This document shows positions 1-8,933 of a stretch of 49,672 bases of DNA, piece by piece (within the stretch, counting starts at the first letter, position 1; each line of letters begins with the position of its first letter). The position numbers were made by a program, and so were the translations under genes. Location of the stretch: positions 1-49,672 of the forward strand of contig JAQCYU010000018.1 in NCBI GenBank assembly GCA_027682925.1. Direction: 5' to 3'. This stretch comes from Coriobacteriaceae bacterium AF45-21 (lineage in GTDB: Bacteria; Actinomycetota; Coriobacteriia; Coriobacteriales; Coriobacteriaceae). The notes beneath the pieces were generated by a model. That model had not been told where the DNA came from and did not search any database. It worked only from the letters and a program-made list of their open reading frames with translations.

Positions 1-17
1 ATTTAACTTCAATTCCT

Positions 18-46
18 ATTATACACAAAATTTTAAGATAAATCAA
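18..46 (-). promoter_or_regulatory. Promoter pointing off the left end, erm(B)-upstream-like
   Basis: On the minus strand TTGATT (41-46) and a perfect TATAAT (18-23) are separated by 17 bases, so a transcript would run leftwards out of the contig. The bases between this promoter and position 1 match my recollection of the region just upstream of the erm(B) rRNA methylase leader. The erm(B) identity is recall, not shown here, because no part of the coding sequence is in the window. Confidence 0.55.
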
Positions 47-108
47 TAGCTGTTGTTAAAATATCGCAAAATTTTAAGATAAATCAATAGCTGTTGTTAA
101 AATATCGC
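27..108. repeat. Exact 41-bp tandem duplication at left contig end
   Basis: Bases 27-67 are repeated without a mismatch at 68-108. The unit spans the end of the rep fragment and the -35 of the leftward promoter. The unit length is not a multiple of three. Its position a few dozen bases from the end, mirrored by a 107-bp duplication at the other end, suggests an assembly artefact. Confidence 0.9.
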
Positions 109-465
109 TTGCTGAAATAGTTTCTTTTTCCGTGTGAATATCAAAATCAATAAAGAAGGTATTGATTTGTCTTAAATTGTTTTCAGAATGTCCTTTAGTG
201 TATGAACGGTTTTCGTCTGCATACGTACCATAACGATAAACGTTTGGTGTCCAATGCGTAAATGTATCTTGATTTTCGTGAATCGCTTCTTCGGAAGTCA
301 GAACAACGCCACGTCCGCCAATCATGCTTTTTTTTGAGCGATACGCAAAAATAGCCCCTTTACTTTTACCTGGCTTGGTAGTGATTGAGCGAATTTTACT
401 ATTTTTAAATTTGTACTTTAACAAGCGTCATGAAGCACAGTTTCTACAACAAAAGGGATATTCAT
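74..465 (-). pseudogene. rep: Truncated, frameshifted Inc18-type plasmid replication initiator (RepE/RepR/RepS)
   Basis: This is the N-terminal quarter of the theta-replication initiator of Inc18 plasmids (pAMbeta1, pIP501, pSM19035), a protein of about 500 residues that opens the origin. The start is ATG at 465 (MNIPFVVETVLHD) behind AAAGGAG. A missing base about 14 codons in (a GGC-like codon read as GC) moves the rest, from LKYKFKNSKIRS to ASDILTTAID, into another frame. Only about 130 residues are present and the frame ends at a TAA where similarity stops. The product cannot be functional as written. Codon use and base composition are AT-rich, unlike the host genes. The family assignment rests on recognising the protein sequence and on the flanking control region. 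The single-base defect may be a sequencing error, but the C-terminal truncation is a real junction or a contig artefact. Confidence 0.85.
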
Positions 466-530
466 TCAGCTGTTCTCCTTTCTTACGAAAATTAATTAGT
501 TAGAAGCTACGATCAAAGTTGAATCACAAC

Positions 531-570
531 AAAAAAGGCAATCAACTAAGTTTTTCTTAATTGATTGCCT
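531..570 (-). terminator. Attenuator in the rep leader
   Basis: On the minus strand a 15-bp stem (arms 556-570 and 536-550, one G-U pair) with a 5-base loop is followed by six T residues, all upstream of the rep start at 465. In Inc18 plasmids this terminator stops rep mRNA when antisense RNAIII is bound. Here the upstream leader segment at 706-716 can instead pair with the 5' arm (556-566) as antiterminator, which fits the published attenuation model. Confidence 0.85.
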
Positions 571-587
571 GGTATCTTCTTAAAGAC

Positions 588-616
588 TTGAAATCCCCTC
601 AAAAACCCGATATAAT
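588..616 (+). promoter_or_regulatory. RNAIII promoter (pIII)
   Basis: TTGAAA (588-593) and TATAAT (611-616) are separated by 17 bases, a near-consensus strong promoter on the plus strand, opposite to rep. It drives the antisense RNA. Transcription should start about 7 bases after the -10, near 623. Confidence 0.85.
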
Positions 617-622
617 GGGTTT

Positions 623-765
623 ACAGATATTTAAGTATCTGATTAATAAAGTAATTAAATACTTTGCCAAATTTTGGGTCTCGACTTCTTTAATTGATTG
701 GTGGTAATCAATTAAGGCTCGCAGTTAAAGTTTCTCAGGCTTTAACTGGTCGTGGCTCTTTTTTT
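623..765 (+). ncRNA. Antisense RNAIII, copy-number regulator of Inc18 rep
   Basis: This untranslated RNA is complementary to the rep leader and keeps plasmid copy number low by inducing premature termination of rep mRNA. It contains an internal hairpin (arms 690-699 and 706-715, 6-base loop) that carries the leader-recognition sequence. It ends in a 9-bp terminator stem (722-730 with 740-748) followed by a T run at 759-765. The predicted length of about 140 nt agrees with the roughly 136 nt reported for pIP501. All parts appear intact although rep itself is truncated. The overlapping AT-rich open frame is not a gene. Confidence 0.85.
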
Positions 766-791
766 GTATTCTTTATTCAGTTCGTTGTTTC

Positions 792-823
792 GTTATATCT
801 AGTATATCGCTTTTTATATTCAA
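792..823 (-). promoter_or_regulatory. Candidate rep promoter (pII region)
   Basis: Upstream of the rep leader the minus strand shows TTGAAT (818-823) and two -10-like hexamers, TATACT (801-806) and TATAAC (792-797). Neither gives ideal spacing (11 and 20 bases), so the exact promoter is uncertain. Its location just outside RNAIII fits the known plasmid layout. Confidence 0.4.
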
Positions 824-858
824 AATACTATATAAGAATCATCCGGAAGGAGCGGCCG

Positions 859-1098
859 ATGAATACCAAACGATTTATCCTGAATGCACTTCTGGTTGTA
901 GCACTTTTAGCGCTCTTGGCCTTCTCCCACTGGTATTCAAACCAACCAGCATTTGGCTACGTATTATATGCAGTAATGTCCGGCGATAAGGCCTGTTGCC
1001 CTCTGCGCGCAATTGACGTTCTCTATTTCTATGTAGCCGGCCCCTTATCAATCGCTTTGCTCTTGTTTCTTGTCTTTTACAACATCAAAAAACGCTAA
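859..1098 (+). CDS. Small two-helix membrane protein, function unknown
   Basis: This is a 79-residue protein. The ATG at 859 follows GGAAGGAG at good spacing. There is a hydrophobic segment at residues 6-22, a short loop with a Cys-Cys pair near residue 47, and a second hydrophobic segment at about 56-74 ending in a basic tail (NIKKR). This suggests a small two-pass membrane protein. It converges on the AI-2E-type gene, with 9 bp between them. Its GC content is lower than that of the chromosomal genes to the right but higher than the plasmid DNA to the left, so it probably marks the first chromosomal gene after the foreign segment. I do not recognise the family. Confidence 0.6.
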   Translation: MNTKRFILNALLVVALLALLAFSHWYSNQPAFGYVLYAVMSGDKACCPLRAIDVLYFYVAGPLSIALLLFLVFYNIKKR

Positions 1099-1107
1099 CA
1101 GGGCCTC

Positions 1108-2516
1108 TTAGGAATCCGAATCATCCATGGAGCCGTCGATGCCGGTTTTGGTGTCGTCGTCCGTATTGGAATCGTCGTCCTTGGCGAAGGGGTTCTTGAA
1201 GAAACCCGTCGCGTCGGGCTGAAGACCCGAGAGCTTGATCCATGAATTATCGAGCTCGGGCTTGGGCATGGCCTTGGCCTCGGGCGCGGTCTCATTGCCG
1301 ATGAGCTCGGACTCATAGATGAACGTGTCGTCGCCAAGCGCGTCATAGGCGGCGACCGGGTTGCCCTCGGCATCGCGATACGGCGTACCCTTAAACACGG
1401 CGCCTTCGTAGGCAACGAGCTGGCGGCCGGTCTCGTTTTCGAAGTAGTACACGAAGATACCCTTGAGGGCCGCGCACAGCGGGATGGCGATAACCATGCC
1501 GATGGGGCCCATAAGCGCCGAGCCAATAACCAGGGCCGTGAGGCTCATGATGGGATGCACCTGTACCGAGCTCTGCATGACCTTAGGCGAAATGACGTTA
1601 TCGGTGACATTTTGTGCCACCATGGTCACAACCAGGGTCCACAACGCCAGCATCGGGCTAAACATGAAACCGAGCACCGTGGCAATCGCCGCGCTCACCC
1701 AGGGACCGACAACCGGGACCAAGTGCATGATGCCGGTAAAGATGGCCATGAGCGCCGCATACGGATGCCCGATGATCGTAAAGCCGATAAAGGCAAGGAT
1801 GCCACCGCAGATGGACGTCACGACCATGCCACGCATGTAACCTCCGACTGAGCGCGAAAGAATCGCGACCATAAAGCGGTACGAGGTTTCCTTTTCCTGA
1901 CCGATGATGGTGCAGACCTCGTGGTGCATACGGGGATAATCGCAGGCAAGCCAATAGGCAAGCACCAGACCCAAAAAGATCACGAACAGCTGTGAGGCCG
2001 TGTTGGTGATAAGCGGGAACACGCCGCGGCGAGCTCGGCGGCAATCTGTGAGACATATTTGGACGCCACCGTAACGAGCGAAGAAAGGTTATCGTCCAGG
2101 TACTCCTTGACCGGCGTGTTGTTGAGCGTCTTGGCGCGCGAGATCATCTCATTAAGGTCGCTGCCCGCAACACGTAGCTGCTCAGGCAGGCGGCTCAGGA
2201 CTTCCATGATCTGGCCAAAGAGAATCGGCGACAGGATACAGACGACACCGACGAGCACGGCTACGACTACAATGAGCGCGATGAGCGAGCCGATGCCGCG
2301 GCCCACCCCATGATGCTCAAGCCAGTTGGTAATCGGCGACATTACAAAGGCAATAATGGAGCCGACGGCCAGAAACTCAATAACCGGCGCCAGAATCCCC
2401 ATGAGGTTAAAGATGACGGCAGCGATCACGATGCAGCCGACGACGGCCCAAATGCGCAGCGTCAGAATGCGGGTGTCACGCAGCGCGCGATCCGTTTGTT
2501 GAGGGTGCTCACTCAT
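1108..2516 (-). CDS. AI-2E family transporter (frameshifted)
   Basis: This is a multi-pass membrane protein of the AI-2E/PerM family, whose members are reported to export autoinducer-2 or act in ion exchange. Substrate here is unknown. N-terminal helices cover residues ~20-95, a soluble segment follows, and a helical C-terminal block carries family-typical stretches such as IGHPYAALMA and LVPVVGPW. An acidic, low-complexity tail of about 100 residues (DDDSNTDDDTK) exceeds the usual family length. The frame breaks near 2029. Restoring one G (GCGGCG to GCGGGCG) gives a continuous 469-residue protein. The start ATG overlaps the stop of the sigma-factor gene upstream (ATGA), so the two are co-transcribed. 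Confidence 0.85.
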
Positions 2517-3303
2517 GAACGAACCATTACTCCGTCGGGGTCAATCTTGTCCTGAATCTTCTTAAGCGTGCGGCGCAGCAGGCGCGAGACCTGCACCTGG
2601 GAGATGCCCAGCTTCTTGGCGATCTCGATCTGGGTCATGCCCTTCACAAAGCGCAGCTCGATCACCTCGCGCTCGCGCGGCGAGAAATCGCGAATGGCCT
2701 CCTCAATCACCAGACGGTCATCGGTAAAGTCGAGCTCGTTGTCGTCGTCAGCATAGCGGTCGAGAATCGAAGGCGCATCGTCGGAATCGGACGCACCGGG
2801 GGCCTCGATGGGTACCGAGGTGTAGGCCGAGGACGATTCCATGGCTTCGAGCACCTCGTCGACGGTCACGTCCAGGTATTCGGCGATTTCCTCAACCTTA
2901 GGAGAACGCTGTAGCTCGTTGGTGAGCTTATCGGTGGCTTGGTTAACCTTGGCCGAGAGCTCCTGCAGACGACGCGGCACGCGCACGCTCCAGCCCTTGT
3001 CGCGGAAGTGGCGCTTAATCTCTCCCAGAATAGTAGGTGTAGCAAACGTGGTGAACTCGAGCCCGCGCTCAGGGTCAAAGCGGTCGATGGCCTTGAGCAA
3101 GCCAGATAGCCGACCTGCAAAAGGTCATCGAGCGGCTCACCGCGGTTCTTAAATTTGTTGGCAAGAAACCTTACCAGGTTCATGTGGGACATGACGAGTT
3201 GCTCGCGGGCATCCGGATCACCGGTCTCCTTGTAGCGACGAAACAGCTCGCGGGTTTTCTCCTTGTCCCAAGCGGTCTTACCGCTCCGGGAACGTTCGGT
3301 CAT
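2513..3303 (-). CDS. SigB/SigF-type RNA polymerase sigma factor (frameshifted)
   Basis: This is an alternative sigma factor of the general-stress/sporulation group (about 263 residues once joined). Region 2 includes NLVRFLANKF, DDLLQVGYLG and FTTFATPTILGEIKRH. Region 3 follows (VRVPRRLQEL). Region 4 ends with a helix-turn-helix (MTQIEIAKKLGISQVQVSRLL). A break near 3102 interrupts the highly conserved region 2. Adding one G (CTGGC to CTGGGC) restores GYLGLLKAIDRF exactly as in the family. The gene lies one base after the RsbW-like gene and overlaps the transporter downstream, so it is in an operon with a putative anti-sigma factor. Its regulon is not visible here. Confidence 0.9.
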
Positions 3304-3304
3304 A

Positions 3305-3682
3305 TTAGATATCCGCCTTGAGGTCGAGGGAAAGCGTCAGGGGCGCCACGGTCTTTTCGTAGGAATCGCACACGCTTGCAAGAATGAGTTCGGCATACAC
3401 GGCAGCCTGGTCATCCTCATCGACAGTCGCCTGATCGCCAAAGGTAAAGGTCATGCCCACATGAGATTCGTCGACATCGAATTTGATCGAGATATCGTCG
3501 CAGTCGACCGCGGTGCACCCAAAGATGAAGGCCTCCTCGGCAGCCATGCGGATATCCTCGATGCGATCGACGGACATAGAGCACAGGGCGCCGACGTTGG
3601 CGGCCGTCATGCGAACCAAGCGCGCGAGACGCGGATCACCGGCAACGCTCAGCGTAATGGGGCAGGTTGTTTCGCTACTCAT
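3305..3682 (-). CDS. RsbW-like anti-sigma factor homologue, degenerate ATP site
   Basis: This 125-residue protein sits where an anti-sigma factor is expected, directly before the SigB/F-like gene. It has the family's fold signature around IEDIRMAAEEAF. The Asn that normally follows in the N-box of the HATPase fold is not there, and no DxGxG box can be seen. ATP binding or serine-kinase activity is therefore doubtful, although sigma binding could remain. The start at 3682 (MSSETTC) is preceded by GAGGAG and overlaps the end of the DUF948 gene by 8 bp. Longer upstream frames are not supported by a ribosome site. Confidence 0.65.
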   Translation of the reverse strand: MSSETTCPITLSVAGDPRLARLVRMTAANVGALCSMSVDRIEDIRMAAEEAFIFGCTAVDCDDISIKFDVDESHVGMTFTFGDQATVDEDDQAAVYAELILASVCDSYEKTVAPLTLSLDLKADI

Positions 3683-4265
3683 CGCAGGACTCCTCGGAGG
3701 TCTCGGCGGGCGTATAGGTGTAATACTGAGCAGGCTTGGCTGCGGGCTTCTGAGCCGTATCTGCACCATCGGCGGCCTCGTCCTCAGCCTCACCAATCAG
3801 AACGTGCTCGGTAGGCTGTTCGGCCTCGGCGGCAGTGGCGAGCTTGCGATCGGCGTCGGCTGCAGGAGCCTTCACCTTGTTAAATAGTTTCTGCACGGCA
3901 CCGGCCGCAGAGTCGGTCACGCTCGACACGGCATTGCTGGCCTCGGCCACACTGCCCGTGACCTGAGAAATGTCGCGAACGACCGCCTCAACCTCAACAA
4001 GGTTGGACGTCAGGGCGTCAACGGCAGTCTTGCTCGATTTGAGGAGCGGCTCCACCTGGGCAAGTGCCGGTGTAAGCTCATCAACGGCACCATCGAGCTT
4101 TGCCACCACGGGCTGTGCCTCGGCGAGCGTGTTGTTGAGGTCGCCCACCGTCTGGTCGAGCGAATCAACGACGGTGCGCGTCTTGCGCAGCGTGAGCGCG
4201 AGCTCGATAACAGCCCACACGCCGGCAACGGCAAGTAGCAGCAAGGCGATTTGAATGGGACTCAT
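3675..4265 (-). CDS. DUF948 membrane-anchored coiled-coil protein
   Basis: This 196-residue protein has one N-terminal membrane helix (residues ~4-24, IALLLLAVAGVWAVIELALT). A long heptad-rich helical region follows (to ~120), then an acidic and Ala-rich tail. The arrangement matches the DUF948 family of Gram-positive bacteria, sometimes linked to general stress. It is the first gene of the stress-sigma group here, preceded by GGGAGG and followed with overlap by the RsbW-like gene. Biochemical role is unknown. Confidence 0.75.
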   Translation of the reverse strand: MSPIQIALLLLAVAGVWAVIELALTLRKTRTVVDSLDQTVGDLNNTLAEAQPVVAKLDGAVDELTPALAQVEPLLKSSKTAVDALTSNLVEVEAVVRDISQVTGSVAEASNAVSSVTDSAAGAVQKLFNKVKAPAADADRKLATAAEAEQPTEHVLIGEAEDEAADGADTAQKPAAKPAQYYTYTPAETSEESCDE

Positions 4266-4365
4266 ACAAGCCTCCCAAATGAATCGAAAAACAGACGCTC
4301 TTCATGGTACCCCAAAGGGGACCGAACATGCCAAGTGTGAGATCGTGGGACAAAATAATCAGCAG

Positions 4366-5729
4366 CTACTTCGGAGCATTCCCGCTACGGTCGCGCTCGC
4401 TTTGCTCTACGCGCCACTCTTCCCAGCCGCGGCCGGCAGGCTGCCAAAACGCACCGCGCTCCAGCCCCTCGGGCAAATAGCGCTGATCGACCCAGCCTCG
4501 GGATAATCGTGCGGATACTTGTACACACCGTACTCATCGCTGCCCGGGCGATGGCGATCGCGCAGGTAGCTGGGCACCTCGCGAAGACCACTGCTGTGGA
4601 TATCGGCCAGCGCCGCATCGATCGAGGCCTCGCACGCATTAGACTTAGGCGCCAGGCACACATAGAGCGCAGCCTGTGCCAGGTTGATGCGACACTCGGG
4701 ATAGCCAATGACCTCGGCAGATGTAAATGCGGCATGTGCCACCAGCAGCGCCTGTGGATCGGCATTGCCAACATCCTCGGAAGCCTGAATCATGATGCGT
4801 CGGGCGATAAACTTGGGATCCTCCCCCGCATCGATCATGCGCGCAAGCCAGTAGATCGTGGCATCGGGGTCGCTACCGCGCATAGACTTGATGAACGCGC
4901 TGATAATATCATAGTGCATGTCGCCGTTTTTGTCATACGAAAAACCGCGGCGTGGATTGGCAATCTTAACGTCATCCACGGTGATGGGATAACGCTCCCC
5001 CGCCGCCGGCGCTGGCGTTCCCTCGGTATCGGGACGCGTGACGGCAATCTCGCTCGCAAGCTCAAGGGTCGTCAGAGCCGAGCGCGCATCACCCGCGGCC
5101 AGCGTGCAAATGGTCTTGACGGTATCCTCATCGGCCGAGAACTTACCGTTTAAACCCTGCGGTGCCTCGAGCGCACGCTCAATGAGCGTGGCGATATCCT
5201 CGTCTTTCAAGTGCTCAAGCTCTACCACGCGCCCACGCGACAACAGCGCGGAGTTGACCTCGAAGTACGGATTCTCGGTCGTGGCGCCAATCATAATGAC
5301 GGTACGGTTCTCAACGGCATGCAGCAGGGCATCCTGCTGTGACTTCGAAAAACGGTGGATCTCGTCGATGAACAAGATGGTACGGCGGTCATACGTATTC
5401 AGGCGCGTCTTTGCCTCGTCGATCACGCGACGCAGGTCCTTTACGGTGCCCGTCACGGCGCTGACCTCGACAAACTCGCTCTTGGTATGGTTAGCGATAA
5501 TGTGAGCCAGCGTCGTCTTGCCCGTGCCAGCCGGGCCGTACAGAATCACGCTCGACAGCACGTCATGCTCAATCGCGGCGCGCAGCCACGAGCCCTTACC
5601 GACGGCCTTTTGCTGGCCCACATACTCGTCGAGCGAATTGGGGCGCATACGCACCGCAAGCGGCGCATTTTTAAAGGAGCGCTCGCGCGTCGAAGCAGAA
5701 AAAAGGTCGTCCATAGCCATCCCGTGCAT
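4366..5729 (-). CDS. rarA: Replication-associated recombination protein A (AAA+ ATPase, frameshifted near C-terminus)
   Basis: RarA/MgsA is a clamp-loader-like AAA+ ATPase that acts at stalled replication forks. Visible features are Walker A GPAGTGKTTLA, Walker B LFIDEIHRF, sensor 1 GATTENPYFEV, and the C-terminal tetramerisation region ending in YKYPHDYPEGWVDQRYLPEG. The last part is reached only by restoring one G near 4498 (GAGGC to GAGGGC). That moves the stop from 4407 to TAG at 4366 and gives 454 residues, normal for the family. Three in-frame ATGs (5729, 5720, 5714) are possible starts and none has a strong ribosome site. About 100 bp separate it from DUF948. Confidence 0.93.
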
Positions 5730-5774
5730 TAATCAAAATCGTTGTTGACCAACAGTATACCGAAAGGATACGAA

Positions 5775-7021
5775 CTACCGTTCGTTAATATAGGTGCGGT
5801 GCGGAAACTTTAGACCTGGGAACAATTTGCTCGTCAGCTCGCAGAAATAACCATCCGTCATGCTTGCGATGTAATCGACGACGGCCTGATCCTTGTCGTC
5901 CTGCCAGGCATACGTGCGATCGTAGTAGGAAAGCTGCTGCTCAATGCGCGAAACATGATGCTTAAAGATGTAAGAGAACTCGTCGCCTTTATTTAGATCC
6001 TGCAGGCAACGGTCGTAGAGCTTTTCGAAGGCCTCACGCAACTCTGCCTCAGAATCGCCTTCGATACCGCCCTTGCTATAGATCTTCTCGTAGTTCTCGC
6101 GCTTCGCCCGGCGGATCTCCTCAAACAGGTCCTCGCTCATCTCGATACGCGGTTTGCCGTAGCTATGCTCAACGATATCGATAGAAGCGTGCGTGAGGAT
6201 CCAGCTGTTGTAAGCCCCGCCCAGGCCATCGTCAAAAGCGTCGGGTGACAACAGGCCCGCCGCGATGGCGTCTTGGCGATCGCGCCCAACGTAGGCGAGG
6301 ATATCCGAGATACGCACCACACAGCCTCGAGGGTCATGGGGCGCAGGTGCTCGATCGCGCCATAGCCCGTGGCAATGCAGTCCTCGACGGTACGGTCGAA
6401 CTGGTCAAACGACGCCATGTCCGAGAGTTCAAAGACACGCTGCTCGTACTCGCCGTTATGGCACAGCACGCCGTCGAGCGTCTGGAGCGACACGTTGCGG
6501 CCGTACAGCGCGTCGAGCACGCGGACGGACTGCACGTTATGGAAAAAATAACGACCCGTACGCTCGTGATAGATATCGTTGAGGAAACGCTCGCCGGCAT
6601 GGCCAAAGGGCGTGTGGCCCAAATCGTGGCCCAGGCCAATCGCCTCGATCAAATCGCAGTTGAGGCCCAGGGCACGGCCGATATCGCGGGCAATGCGCGA
6701 GACGAGCTGCACATGAAGGCCGCGCCGCGACAGGTCGTCGTTGCTGCGAAAGCTAAAGACCTGCGTTTTGCCTGCATAACGCGTGTACGCAGGAAGATGA
6801 AGAATCTTTTCGGTATCGCGCATAAACGCCGGACGCATAAGCGTGCCTTTGTCGGCAGCGCGATCTATACGACGAATGACCTGGTCGTCGCAGCATCGAT
6901 AAGGATTAACGACACCCGAGGCGCGGTCGGCGGCGATACGCTCGACCAGCTCGGGCAACAACGCCGCGGGAATGCGGTCCATGCGCGCCTTAATGACGGC
7001 CGTTTCTTGATTAGTTGCCAT
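5775..7021 (-). CDS. dgt: dGTPase-like HD-domain triphosphohydrolase (frameshifted)
   Basis: This belongs to the dGTP triphosphohydrolase family (HD superfamily), which hydrolyses dNTPs to nucleosides and triphosphate. The N-terminal half has RRIDRAADKG, TRYAGKTQVFSF, LVSRIARDIGRALGLN and the metal site GHDLGHTPFGHAGE. The C-terminal half follows from RISDILAYVGRDRQDA. The frame breaks near 6325. One restored G (GAGGCTG to GAGGGCTG) gives 415 residues. ATG at 7021 (MATNQ) sits behind AAGGAG. The TRYAGKTQVFSF stretch suits dGTPase-like proteins better than other HD enzymes. True substrate range is not deducible. Confidence 0.88.
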
Positions 7022-7052
7022 GGCATGCTCCTTAAAAAGGATGCGCAATCGG

Positions 7053-7475
7053 TTACAATGTCCAGCCCACGACCTCGATTATGGCAAATATCGGCACCAA
7101 AAACGGGAGCAAAGGCAGGGAGCGCGATTTTGTAAAGAGGCAGGAGAGGGCCAGGACCAGGAGCGCGACGGCAAATGCCACGATGCCGCCCAGAGGGTCG
7201 AGCGTGCAAAGCGCGAAAAGCGCCTTGGCATCCCCCATGCCGATGCCGGGGGCCTGGCGGAAACGCCGCCAAAGCGACTCGGTCAGCACAAGGGAAAGGT
7301 ACACGATAACGGCAGGACCGGCGTGGTCAAGCGCCGTGTTCAAGCCCCTGTCCAGCCAAACGCCTGCAAACGCCGCCACGGCGCATGCGGCGGCAAGCGC
7401 GTTGGGAAACCGCCGTTCACGGACATCAATCACCGCACCGGCAAAGGCGCAGATCCAAAAGGGAATATAGACCAT
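7053..7475 (-). CDS. A24 family prepilin-type peptidase, single domain
   Basis: This is a 140-residue, several-helix membrane aspartyl protease of the type IV prepilin peptidase family. It has the two characteristic Asp motifs, VIDVRERRFPN in the first loop and GMGDAK. It lacks the N-terminal methyltransferase domain of full PilD, as do many Gram-positive members. ATG at 7475 follows GGGAGG. It lies directly upstream of the dGTPase gene, and no pilin genes are in the window, so its substrates are unknown. Confidence 0.85.
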   Translation of the reverse strand: MVYIPFWICAFAGAVIDVRERRFPNALAAACAVAAFAGVWLDRGLNTALDHAGPAVIVYLSLVLTESLWRRFRQAPGIGMGDAKALFALCTLDPLGGIVAFAVALLVLALSCLFTKSRSLPLLPFLVPIFAIIEVVGWTL

Positions 7476-7506
7476 TGAACACCTCCCGTGGCAGTCACTC
7501 AAAAGC

Positions 7507-7548
7507 AAAAACCACCACAAAGGTGCCTGTCCCCTTCGTGGTGGTTTT
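7507..7548 (-). terminator. Terminator with conserved GGGGACAGGCACC loop (copy 1)
   Basis: A 16-bp stem (7533-7548 with 7508-7523, one mismatch) encloses a short loop and is followed on the minus strand by TTTTTG. It lies 9 bases beyond the stop of the glycosyltransferase gene. A near-identical hairpin follows the dehydrogenase gene at 15147-15189, loop sequence included. Confidence 0.8.
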
Positions 7549-7556
7549 GGTGGTGG

Positions 7557-8851
7557 TTATTTAGCGCCCTGCATGACCTCGTCGAGGGTAACGTTGACAG
7601 CGTGTTGCGTCGGGACCCAGTCGACCTTCAGGAACAACGCAGCCACCGTGATGGGGATATAGCTGAACATAAAGATCGGGAAGGTAAACAGGTTGGTCAC
7701 CAGGCGCCACTTTTGCGCACAATGAATGTGCTTGTACTCGAAGATGGTCGTAAGTAGCGCCAGGATAAAGAAGGTCTGATACATCATCGCGAAGGTCATA
7801 ATGAGCGAGGCGGCACAAGCCTGCATCTCAACCTCGGTAGCCAAAAAGCCATGCGAAAGACCACCGACGATCAGGAACGTGGCGTTGGCGAGCATCGAAA
7901 TCAGCGATAACAGCATACCAGGGCAATCGTCATAAACATGTCGTAGGCGGCAAAACGATGATAGCGGAAGGTCGACTTGACCAGATGCTTACCGTAGGTA
8001 AAGAACACCTGGTAGAAGCCCTTGGTCCAGCGCATACGCTGCTTCCAGGACGCCTTAAACGTCACAGGCTGCTCGTCAAAGAACTCCGCCGGCGCATAGC
8101 CAATACGAATGCCGTGAATAGCGCAGAACGTGGTGAACTGAATATCCTCGGTCAGCGTATGGAACTGCCAGCCGTGCATGCCCTCAATAACGCTAGCCGA
8201 GATAAGGTAGCCCGAACCCGATACGGCGCAGGACGTCTTGCAGATATTACGCGCGTTGTTAAGGAAACGCGCCTCGCGCAGGTACCAAGTGGCGTTGGCA
8301 GCCGAGATCCACGAGCTGCCAAAGTTCTTGGAGTTGCGGTAGCTTGTGACCACATGGAAGCCCTGGTCAAAGGCGTCATTCATCTTGGAGACGTAATCGC
8401 GGGAGATAACGTTGTCGGCATCGAAGATAAAGAAGCCCTCAAAGGTATCGGGATACTCGTTAAGAATGCGGTCAAAACCAAAGTCCATGACCCAGCTCTT
8501 GCCTTTACGGGCCAGGTCGTTTCGCTCGTACACGACAGCGCCCGCCTCGCGCGCGAGCTGCGCGGTGTTATCGGTGCAGGCATCGGCGACCACGAAGACC
8601 TCGATGAACTCGGACGGATAATCCTGGTCCTTGATGGAGCGAACGAGGTTGGCGATAACGGCCTCCTCGTTGTGTGCTGCAATAAAGAAGGCATACCGGT
8701 GGAGTTTTTTGGCCTTGGGCGGCGCGACCTCGCCGCGGAGAGCACCGATGACAAAGAAGACCACCTGGTACAAGAAGCAGACCGTGAGCAGCGTGACGAC
8801 AATCTGGTTGAAGATCACGATGGGTGTGTTGGTTTGTAAAAAGGCGAGCAT
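7557..8851 (-). CDS. Membrane glycosyltransferase, family 2 (frameshifted)
   Basis: This is a processive-type GT2 enzyme embedded in the membrane. An N-terminal helix (~10-37) is followed by the catalytic domain with AAHNEEAVI, VVADACTDNT, the metal-binding FDADN and the acceptor-site motif QRMRW. Several C-terminal helices complete the 431-residue protein. The frame breaks near 7919. Adding one G (CTGGTATG to CTGGGTATG) joins both parts. The architecture resembles synthases of cell-surface polysaccharide or glycolipid. The sugar is unknown. It is transcribed alone from a promoter at 8887-8915 and ends in a strong terminator. Confidence 0.87.
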
Positions 8852-8886
8852 GCAGGCTCCCAGGAACGTGTTACGTAAACAACCGT

Positions 8887-8915
8887 ATATCTTACCGCAG
8901 GCTTACCGAGTTCAA
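8887..8915 (-). promoter_or_regulatory. Promoter of the glycosyltransferase gene
   Basis: TTGAAC (8910-8915) and AGATAT (8887-8892) are spaced by 17 bases on the minus strand, 36 bp upstream of the start codon. The spacing is ideal but the -10 is a weak match. Confidence 0.5.
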
Positions 8916-8933
8916 GAAACCACCTAATACTGG

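Noticed and set aside
694..858. Open frame upstream of the small membrane protein, extending it into RNAIII
   Set aside because: It runs through the RNAIII terminator. A strong ribosome site precedes ATG 859.
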